Positions 26,601 to 38,600 of a stretch of DNA of 64,000 bases are shown piece after piece. The DNA comes from Antedon bifida. Its lineage: Eukaryota > Echinodermata > Crinoidea > Comatulida > Antedonidae. Under the pieces are notes generated by a model, which was not told the origin of the DNA, did not search any database, and saw only the letters and a list, made by a program, of their open reading frames with translations. A program made the position numbers and the translations under genes. The stretch lies in the NCBI GenBank assembly GCA_963402885.1, contig OY727100.1:21733665-21797664 (forward strand), in the 5' to 3' direction. Each line of letters opens with the position of its first letter. Position 1 is the first letter of the stretch.

Positions 26601-29600
26601 TAGCTGTTATGCTGGACTTTGAAAGCATCGAGAGGTACGAGCTAGACTACGTAGTAACAGACGGTTTGAATGAAAACTCAACAAGACTAATTATTAATGT
26701 CGAGGATGCAAATGATAATATACCAGTTTTTGATCAGGCTGTGTATACCGTTGATAATTTGAAGGAGGAAGATGCCAACGAGATGGGTGTCATTTTACAG
26801 GTTAGTTTAAACCTTTTCAAAATTTTATTTAATATCTATTGTAAACTTTATTTCAGAAAATCAGAAAAATTTGAATATAATTTAACATAACTGAACAGTT
26901 TCTAAGAAAGTCAATTTGCCAAAGGTACTCGATTAAGGCAAAGTTTAATCAAAAATACTAAGAAAAATAAAATTGTCTGATACTGTACAATTCAATGATT
27001 GGTTTGTGATCTCTCTCCTCTCTAAAAAAGTAGTATCATTTGCTAATTATCGACAATTTTACAATTTTTTTTAAAAACTTTTTTTTTAAAAACTTTTTTT
27101 TTAAAAACTTTTTTTTTATCTGAAAAGGTGACGGCTACCGATGCTGACGCCCAATCTGGGACGATCACATACTCACTTGAGTACGAAAACAGCGCTTATT
27201 TCAGTATTGATCGATTGTCTGGAGAGATACGACTGCTTCAGGCTTTGGACTACGAATACAAAGCGGAATGGCATTTCCTTGCCATAGCTGAAGACGAAGG
27301 TGGAAGTAAGGGCGCAGCAGATGTGGTCATAGAAGTCGGAGATATCAATGATAACCCTCCTGAATTCAATGAGGCTGAGTATGAAGGCGAGATTGCTGAA
27401 GGAACAGGTACATGCACTAATAGATAAACTTTATTTGTAAAAAATGTATTTGTTCAAAATTTTATAGTGCCTTCTATAGTTTAAAATGCTTTCATAAGAC
27501 CTCCAAATATTTCATTTTCCAAATTAGGAGGCCTGGATAGTGTAGGCTACAACTATTTAAATATTTTTATTATTCATACAGGTATTCGATACGTAATGAC
27601 GGTGGAAGCATCAGACGCAGACTCCCCCGCCAACTCTCAAAACACATACAGTTTGGTTGATGACTCCAATACCTTTACAATTGATCAAGACAATGGTGAC
27701 ATATCCACCAGGGATGTTGAACTTGATCGGGAAATTAGAGATACTTATTACGTTGAGGTTATTGTGCAAGATCCAGATTTGCCACTCTCAGGTATGTTAC
27801 GGAAAATGTGCATTTACAATGTTTAGAATGACATTTTTTATTTAAAACTTATTATTGTATTAATTGATAATTTTTGTATTAATTTTTTTCTTTTCAGCAA
27901 CTGCTACAGCAACTATCATTGTGACAGATGTAAACGATAATTCACCAATTTTTGACCCAACTTCGTACGATAAATCTGTTCCCGAGTCACTGACCCCTGG
28001 CGATAAAGTGTTAGAGATTTTCGCAAGTGATGCTGATGAGGGAGTCAATGCGGAGCTGGATTTTGTTATTACGAGTGGAAATGTCGATTCTAAATTTGAA
28101 GTTATTCCAAACCCAGTCAATAAACAAAATGCCGTTATTTACTTAAAGAATGTAAGATTTTACAATGTAATGGTAAAATAAAATAATCTTAAAGTTGGTT
28201 CTCAGTACTGTACTGCGTCACATCATAAAAACAATGTCACATGTGATCCTGTATCTTACCTACAGTTTACACCCTAGAAGCTTATTTTCTATATTCATGT
28301 ATGAGTAATAAGTTTTTTCTTTTAAAATTAGGCCCACTGGGCTTACTTTAAAATTCAGATGATAGGGAATTGAAGCACATTTAGCTAAATGCCTGATTTC
28401 CATATGCGTATCACTCTATCTATCTTTTTAAAGATAGGTGTCATTATGGCCATTCATGAATATTCATAGGTTATTCTCTAATTGTGTAGATATCTAGCAA
28501 TTGGAAGCGCAACAAGATTGGGTCGCAGTCAAATTGGCAACTGAGTGAACTTGGCTTTTGTCATCAAGTTTTACCTTCTTAAAACTCCTGTAAATTTCAA
28601 AATATATTTATTGTTTTTGTACAGGAACTGGATTTTGAAACCAATGAAAGGTATACACTAACAATTCGTGCTTGCGATCCTAATACCTGCGCAACGGCTA
28701 CCGCAACGATACAAGTAACAGATGTCAATGAGCCACCAGTCTTTGATCCAGCTGCATATTCAGCTGATGTCACAGAAGGTCAAACCACTTTTACCATTAC
28801 TGTGACGGCAACAGATCCAGAGTCAAATGCAATGTATGTAATAAGATTGTAAACTTTATAATAAATCTGAAAACTGAAAATCAATCATTATTCTACTGCA
28901 GTTACTGCAGTAACAGACATTTACTGCAATGAAGTATGATTTTAAGGTTTTAATGGAGAAGTTTATGAGGCAGTCACTAATAAACAGTGTGTATGACTAT
29001 CCCCAAAAAGCTTGCTAAATAATTGCAAAAACAAGTTATAGAACAAAAACAAACTGTAGTTACTGCAGTAATACTACTGAAAAGCTCAGAAAATTGGTGG
29101 TGTATGAAATAGTATGTAATTGATTTAATAATTGTTGAAATTTCTTGTTTAATTGAAATTAAGAATATGTGAATTTATATAATGTAGTATAAATGAAAAA
29201 TCAAGGTTAATATTTCAACATATTTATTAACACTACAGACTGTTTCATGAGAGAGATAAAAAGATTTGATGGAGAATGAAACAGTCTGTAGTGTTAATAA
29301 ATATGTTGAAATATTAACCCGAGTCTTGATTTTTCATTTATATTGCTCTATCTCTGTATTCATGATCTGGATCAAGTCTACCATGCAGATTATAATGTAG
29401 TATATACTAAGCATGTGAATTGTAGTTTTGATTTAGTAGCCATAGCAAGAAGTTTAATAATCTTCTTGTTTATATTGTATTTGTAGTACGTATGCATTGG
29501 ACCCAGTCACGAATGACATGGATTGGCTTAGCATTGACGAATCTACAGGAGTCATAACTCAAATTAAAGCATTTGATCGTGAAAACATTCCAGTACACAA

Positions 29601-32600
29601 CTTCATTGTCTTGGCAGTAGATAACGGTAAGTTATTGGACCACCGGCTTTGAGTCCCATTTGAAGGATGCTATGAGGATAAAGCAACCTAAACATAAAGT
29701 CCAATTCTGTCACCACATTGCGAAATTAAGAAAGAATTTCATTAAAAATATTTGATAGTATTTATAGCTGCCTGTTGTTAATATACATTTTAATATTTTA
29801 AAGGAAATCTATAATTAAGACTTGATAACAACTGTGTAGAAAAACTCTGTCTACACTATCAAACTTTATTTGACAAAAAAATATGATGTGCCCATATATG
29901 GATATGATGATGTCATATCACTACCATATTTGGGCATATCACACTTTTTTTCAAACTAGTTTGTTTGGTTGGGTGGGAGTTGTAGAATTATACTGTTTGC
30001 TTAAAAATCTTGGAAACATTGATTAAAATGTTATTTAATACTACTTCTACTTTGTACTTCCTTTGTACATTGTACAAATACATGCATTTTATTTCACTTT
30101 ACTAATAACTTAAATAAAGTAGAGGAGCCTAAATGAAAGCATAGCTTGTAGTGAATAGGCTCCTCAAAACAAAAAATATTAATATTAAATACTACAAAAT
30201 TACATGATTTCTCTTTTCCAAACCTTTTGCAGGGAGTCCAAAGGCAACAGGATCGTGTACGTTGCGTATCACTGTACTGGACATAAACGACGAATGTCCA
30301 CGTCTTGTAGAAGATTATCGTCCAGTGGTGATGGAGAATTTAAACCCCCCTCAGTTGGTTGAGACTATAGTAGCTCTGGATCCCGACACCGATCCAAATC
30401 AAACACCTTACAAATTCAGTATAATCAATGGTAATGAGAATGGTGGCGAATATACTGTAAATGAGGCTTTCTCGTTAGATGAAGTCTCTGGTAAGTGTTA
30501 CGCACTGTTTTATTGTCCATTGAGGAGCATATAAAATCAGCTGACAATGACGAGGGTCACCCTCTTAAATAAATGTATACTAGTAATGCTGTACAAGTAT
30601 AATGTTATACCTTAAATAACTTTTTTCTTTTTTTTTTCAGATACATCAGCTGAGATTAAAACCAGACAAAAACTAGACAGGGAAGCAACAAAGTTCTATA
30701 ACATGGTAATTGGAACGGAAGACACAAGTGGTAACTCTTGTTCTAGTACAGTGACAATTGAAGTTGGGGATGTTAACGATAATCCACACCAAGCTGGTCA
30801 GAAGTCCATGTTCGTCTACACTTATCAAGGTACTTTTAAAAACGTTATTCTGGACCATTAAAGTGACCATTAAGCTAGGATCAATGTACAATAGAGTTGT
30901 TTTTTTTAAATTCGCTTTTTATCTGTATATGTTTTGATATGAAAAAAAAAATGTCATAGCCAAAGATAGTGACAGGTCCAAGATTTTGATTCCTTGGAAA
31001 ACCAATCTGAATTTAGTGTCCAAGTTAACTGAAATTTCGGTTTAATACCTTCAGTAGAGCTTCTTTGATATACGTATCATAAACACATGGAATTCATTAC
31101 CTTATCCCATTGTTTCAAGCAACACTTTCAAACGAACATGACTCACACATAAACACTATGAGAGGAGGCAGCCTATACAAGTTATACTCTTTGCCTCCTT
31201 ATATCACTTAAGGTAAGGGAGGTGGTTCCACCATATGTCCAAAATACTCTTATAGTATTTCTAAATACATGTTTTTGGCATACATAGTTTGATTGAACTG
31301 TTCTTCTCGTTTTATTCCTTGGCTAGGTGGTACCACTACTGGTGTAGGTTCAACACCTGTCGGACCAGTAAGTGCACCCGATTTAGACGATTTGGAAGAC
31401 AAAACTTACAAAGAAGTGGAGCCAAACGACAACGATGATTGGCTGTACTTTGATGTGAGTATTATTGATATTTAATGGGTTTGATTATTTATGGAATATA
31501 AATTGATATTAGGAACTTTAGATTTAAGTATGATCAGGATATGTACAGGATTTGAACCCAGTACACTCTGACTGGAAGAAGAAAACCAAGATACAGCATT
31601 CACCATGGAACCTTCCAAACATAGTACTTTTGGATAAGGACTATAAAGGTCCAGTGTACACATCTAGCTCATGTGCACTTTAAAGAACCTAGTACATCTT
31701 TCGAGACGAGTAGGGGGTTACCCCGGTGTACTAGTACATCACAGCCACAGATCATAACTGGGAGACCAGTCTTCGACTGAAGAGGTCCCCCAGTATAAAT
31801 ATATATAAATAAATAACAAACAAATATCTATTTTTTCAAAAGAAGAAACACCAATTTAATGTTATTTTATTTTAGCTTGACACGGACACCGGATTCATTC
31901 TTATCAAAGAAGGCACCCCAGATGGCATCTACGAGATGCAGATTCTGGTATCAGATGATGGCACCTTCCCAGACCAGACATCCACTGTCACCGTCACTGT
32001 CAGAGACATTCCAGAGGAAGCCGTGTACAACTCGGGGTCCTTGAGAATATCAGGAGAATCAGCCGAAGAATTCATCAAAGAGCCGGATAGCACGTACTTT
32101 GTATTGCGCAATACTTTGGCCGAAATCTTAGTAGCAGTTGAAGACAATGTGGATATTTTTAGCGTGATAAATGTTGATGGAGAAACGAATGTGATTGACG
32201 TGCGATATTCGGTTCACGGGTCACCATATTACAAAGCTGAGAGACTTGATATGGCTGTCAGGCAGAATAAAGAAAAGGTAAACATTGATAGAGTGTTGTA
32301 ACATTAAATTGGTAAACATCATAATATACGTTCACATTGAAATAATAATATAGCAGTGATTGATTGAGTGGCCGTTAAGACAAGTGGAACCGTAATACGT
32401 AACCATAACATCGGCAAGGGTTCGAGGCTCACTCACTCCATGGTTCTGGTGATAGAACAAGTTTTCTAGAATAAGGACTATAAACCCTAGGTCCAGTGTA
32501 CACATCTAGCTCATGTTTACTTATTTAAACCTATTACATTATTCAATAATAAAACATTCAAATAAATCTGCATATTTATTTTTACCAGGTGGAAGCTGCT

Positions 32601-35600
32601 ATTGGACTTGATTTAGTAATGATAAAAATTGATGCTTGCTTTTTGGATGAGAGTGTTTGCGAGGGATCGTGCTACAACAATTTCACAGTCACAAAAGAGC
32701 CGTATCTTATTGATCTGGAGTCGCAGTCTTTCACAGGAATTACAACGTACACTACCGCTGCTTGTGGGTGCGCTGGAACGGACGTCTTTCCTGATGGGTG
32801 TTCGTACGATGCGTGTATGAATGGTGGAACTTGTGTATCTACTATTGATGGATTTAGGTATGAGTCTCATTATGCATGCATGAATGATCACACACAAAAT
32901 GTTTACAGCCAATGTGCAAAGTCCTTTTACAACGTTATGGATGATTGATTACACGCCTGTAACCAAAATTTCATGAAAATGGAGTTTTTTAATGTAGAAT
33001 TTTCACATCTTAATTTGTTCAAATCACATTATTCATCTCATCAAAAACAATACACTTAACAAAAAGGAGTAAAACAAATTTAAAGAAGATAACAGGGACC
33101 TCCAGGAAACTCCAAGGGTCTTGTGATAGGAGACCCACTAAAAATGAGTTACATTCAAATAATAAATAAATACTAAATCATGTTCTTGGGTGTGGAAATG
33201 GAAAGCAAAATAAACCATAATTAAACTTTATTACGAATCTAGAAATGTCAAATTTAAAAGTATTTTGTACCAGTTTGGGTTTTATCATGTATGATATTAT
33301 GTTTTACAGATGCGAATGTCCGAATGAGTACGGCGGAGGAAGATGCGAGAAAACAAAGCGAAGCTTTAAGGGCGGTGAGAGTTACGCTTGGGTGGAGTCA
33401 CTTGAACAATGCGAAGACACGGTCACCTCCATTGACTTCATCACAGGTGATTTGACCGGCGTACTATTCTATAACGGACCGATGCAGACCGTGAGTGGTC
33501 AACCAGATGATTTTATTGTTCTTGAGTTGGTCAGCGGTCGGCCAAGATTGAGACTCAATCTCGGTGATGGAACGGATACAATTTCTTTTAAAGACGAAGA
33601 TCTTGGTGCATTGAATGATGATATTTGGCACACAGTTGAAATCAGAAGAAATGCTCAGGTAACAATACTTTCACATTACTATGTTGTAACTTAACAATGG
33701 ATTATTTTGTATTTATTTATTTTTTTTTTTTTTTGACCATATTAAATGAGGGTGATCCATCCAGCAATTGCTGATCATTAGGGACCCTCATAGGTTCACA
33801 AGACAAACATATACACAAAATTCTCTACATAAACAAACTATTATTACAAGTCTTTGGGAGTGGAGTTGTAATTTTGTCCTTAGAAAAATTCTGACATGTG
33901 ATGGGACTTGAACCCAGGACCCTTCGAGTGGTAGCCAAGCATCATAACCACCAAGCCACAACTCCACTAAATTATTATATATAGTGCGGCTGAGGGAAGA
34001 ACCAACAAAATATAATATTATCCTGGATTTATAAAGAGCCTAATGTTGTGAAACTTCTAAGTGCTGTACATATTATAAATATTGAATATTCCCAAATACT
34101 AAATAGTTATCTGGGTAAGGTATTTCACAACCAGCTATTGCAGGCATAGTTTATTATTGCACCTCTATAGATACTGTAGGTCTGAATGAAACACAAGTGT
34201 TAAAAACAAATATTTAAAATTTTAAAATTTTTAGTACGTAGAGATGATCGTGGACCATTGCTCAACGGCTACGGTGACAAACGATGACATAGATTCAACC
34301 AATTGCAAGGTTAGCAGTACAGTTACCGGAACCAGGTATAATTATTTCGTTTTTAAATCGCATCCCGTTTAAAATAAGGTTTTCTACATACATATCTTTC
34401 CCGTAAAACAGAGTAGGTAAAGTTTTTAATGAAGATACAAAGATGTAATGTTTCAATTTTCTTAATTCCAGCACGCTTCTGAACGTGAACACGCCATTAC
34501 AAATTGGCGGAGTCGATCAGAATTCCGGTTGGAAATACCCTATTTCTTTTGTGGCTCCTGGATTTGACGGTTGCATCCGGAACCTGATACAGGATGGTAA
34601 ATTATACGATTTAAGCGACAACAACGTAGGGGTATCGTATCTGAATTCTGAAGAAGGATGTCCACGTACTGATGACAGCTGTCTTGATAACGATAACGGT
34701 TCGCCATGGTGTATCAATGGTATATGTAATGCCAATACTAATGACCCAGATGGGGAATGTATTTGCTTCCCTGGTTACACAGGAGAAAAATGTGACCAAG
34801 GTAGATTATTTTCTATTTTCTTTTTTTTTTATTTATACTATAATGCGTGATTCCTAACAAATTGTGCTTTAAAGGTTTCAAATCCTGCAATGAATTCACA
34901 AGAAAGTATTCTTCTTAGTGTCAGTGTGCACTTCTAATCAAATAGAGGGAGGGGTTTGAGAACACCCTACGTTGACCTTAGTGGGCGTAAGCCTTCCTAC
35001 TTGTCTTCTGCGTCACCTCAGCAAAAAATCTCACGCCACCAATCAGTAACCTAATGCTCGGGTGTTTTTTTATTATGTAGAAACAACTCCGTATGATTTC
35101 GCATTGAATAGTTACGTTGACTACAGCGTGAAAGCAGCGGCTGGGCTTGATACGTCAGGATATGAAGAACATTACCATTCAGTGGTTAGAACGTGGGAAG
35201 AGACAGGACTTGTATGGTATATAGCTAACCTAGACACAGGGGAACACACTACTATTGAGGTAAGTAATATATGAATGCACATTATTCATAGGTTAGAATA
35301 GGAGACAGGACTTGTATGGTATATACTGGTATATACCATTCAATGGTTAGATGGGGAAGAGAGTTGTATGCTATATAGCTAATTTAGACACAGGGGAACA
35401 CAGTATAACAATTATATTTTGCTAAAGTTACATATATTCTTTTAGCTCGTTGATGGTACAATGAGGCTTCGGTACAATCTTGGAGATGGTGAGTTTACAA
35501 TGAGCCTACCAAATTACAGAGTCAACAATGGACAGTGGCATAGCGTTGAGTATGATCGCTATGGTAACTTCGTCACGTTGAAGGTTGACAGAGGCGGCGG

Positions 35601-38600
35601 AACTAGACAAGTGCAAGGAGCTCCTGGTTCGTTCCAGATATTTGTAGCTACTGCAGAATCTTTGAGAGTCGGAGATTCTGCAGGAAGTGGGTTTTCACAA
35701 CAGGATTTCCAAGGTAAGCTCAGATATGTTTTGTTAAAAAAAATGAAGAATAAGGCAGAATGGAATAGTCCATTGCTAGTGGCCAACACAGTGTGATATT
35801 TAATGGAATAGTCCATCACTAGTGGCCAACACAGTGTGATGTTTAATGGAATAGTCCATCACTAGTGGCCAACACAGTGTGATGTTTAATGGAATAGTCC
35901 ATCGCTAGTGGCCAACACAGTGTGATGTTTAATGGAATAGTCCATCGCTAGTGTTAATTATAATATTTTATTTACCACAGGTTGTATGAATGATCCGCGA
36001 ATCAATAACAACTTCCTGGGTTTCACGGATTCAGATTACGCGACAGTGACGGGGGACAATAACGTTACAGAGGGCTGTATCAGCGAAGCTTGTAACGGCG
36101 TCACTTGTCCTGCTCCGAAATCTGTTTGCAACGATCTGTGGCGTATGTATGAATGCATGTAAGTTACATTTGTTTATCTTCAATTTGGGTAATACCTCGG
36201 TCTTTTGCAAAACACAGGAGTTTACAAACACTGGGGAATACACCATACAAAATGCGAGTGTTAAGCTCTGTCTACACTATCAAACTAGTTTAACAAAAAA
36301 GTGTGATGTGCCCAAATATGGTAGTGATATGACATCATCATGTCTATATATGGGCACATCACATTTTTTTGTCACATAAAGTTTGATAGTGTAGACAGAG
36401 CATTAATACCTCAGTGTGTTGCACTCCAGAGGGCTAGACAACATGAAAGGGATGTTAAAGTGTAGTTGGAGAATTCTTGTCTTAGCTATTATGACATCTC
36501 ATGTACTTTCAATTATAAGTTGTAAAATTATTTCAAATGATTAACTGGATCAAATGAATAATGTCTTTTAGATTAGACACCTAAAGCTCTGTCTACACTA
36601 TCAAACATTATGTGACAAAAAAAATGTGATGTGCCCATATATGGACATAATAATGTCATATCACTACCATATTTGGGCATATCACTACCATATTTGGGCA
36701 CATCACAAACAACAAAGAGTATGAGGAGCTACATCTGCTGATTATAGTCAAAATAGCTCAGTCAGATATGCCTTTTTAGGATTACTTACATATTTAATTA
36801 TGTATTGTTTTTTTATGTGTATAGTTGTCCTATCAATACTATTGGTGATTTCTGCATCCCAATCTCATGTGATCCGAATCCGTGTCTAAATGGAGGAATA
36901 TGCACAGAAGGGGAGGAGGGCTTCATATGCAAATGTCCAGATCCGTATTTTGGAGACAGATGTGATTCAACAAGCGAGGAGATCATAGAGAATGGTGCTG
37001 GTGTTTCAGCAGCTTTGATTGCCATCATTTGCATCTGTTTACTATTTCTACTCAGTAAGTTAAAACAACTTTTTCCTGTCTGATTGATAGCTTACGTTTG
37101 CAAAATTAGTTGCTCCTCTTTAATTTATACAACTCAGTTCTAACAGGGAGATGTGCTGTGGTGTAACATAGAAACATGAGGCCCCTGGTTTAGGAACCCT
37201 AAGTGGCCCTTTAACTGCCTTTTTCAACATACTTAATGCCTGTCTTTTTTCTCTGGGCACTGCTCAGGGGCACTGCTCAGGGGCCCTCATAAGCTCCCGG
37301 TGCTCCTGGGTTTAGCCAGTGAGCACTCATAGCTGTTACGCCACTGGAGCCATAGACATTGGGTTAATTTCAACATTTTTTAATTTCATAGTTTTAGGCC
37401 CTTGTATATTTATTGGAAACACTTTAGGTGTGATTTTAAAACATTAACACAGTTTGCAGATATATTATTTTCTAGTAATGTTTTGCATATCATCATGCAA
37501 GTGCCTTGAGCACCTTTGGTGGGGAAGTGTGCTCTAGAAATCTGCATTATTATTATCATTATCAAAATGTTTAAAGCATTTTGTTAAGAGTAATCTGAGG
37601 TCTCTATCACACAAACCTCCTGATTTATCATTTCTTCTTTTTCTTGAATTATTGTTTATACTATTATTTGTGATATTTGATGAATAAATGTATTTGTACA
37701 ATCCATTGATTTATTATGAATGCAGTTTAAGGGAGTAATTCTCCTGACAATAATCAATGCCATGAATAATAAATTTAAATTATGCAATGTTCTTTTAGTC
37801 GTTCTAATCATACTTTTGCTGTATAAAAACAAAAATCGGCAAAGAGAAAAAGCAATGCTGGATTTGGAAGATGATGACCTGGTGGAGGATTTGGCGTACT
37901 ACGATGAAGAAGGAGGTGGTGAGCTAGATCATGATGGGTATGACATCAATACATTGACAAAGCCTGTTGGTCGTCTAAGCGATGGAAGCCTAGAGAAAGA
38001 CCGGCTGATGCCAGAGTCCGCCGTGCCAGTGGGTAATGCTTACAGTGGTATGTTAGCTTTTTCTTTATTTCAAATTGTCAAGGATAGCCATAAGTGATTT
38101 CATTCACTATCCTTCTTAAAGGTGGCAATCCCGTTGACAAGACAAACATACACATGATGCTCTACATAAACAAAGTCTTATTACAAGGAGTGGAGTTGTA
38201 AACTGTCATTAGAAAAATCCTGACACTGACGGGACTTCAACCCAGGACCCTTGGATTGGTAGCCAAGCATCATAACTACCGAGCCACAACTCCACTCTAA
38301 CTAAATTGTAATATTTTGAAAACCAGTGGCCGTAATCATACTTAGGGAAACATTTATTATTTCTCTTAAGTGAATACTACTTAAGAGGAATCCTAAAATA
38401 TTCATTGACTTAAGTGAAATACTCGGTATTTTGGAAAGAAATTTGATTGGTAAATATAGCTACAGTGTCCTCAGACTAGATGTGTGTAAATCTTAAAAGT
38501 GTGTGTTGCAATGACTGATATCATATTATGTAATTTTTTTACTTTATTACATTCCAGGGGTCTCTTTAGTGTTAGTTATATTTCTTGTTTAATAATGCTC

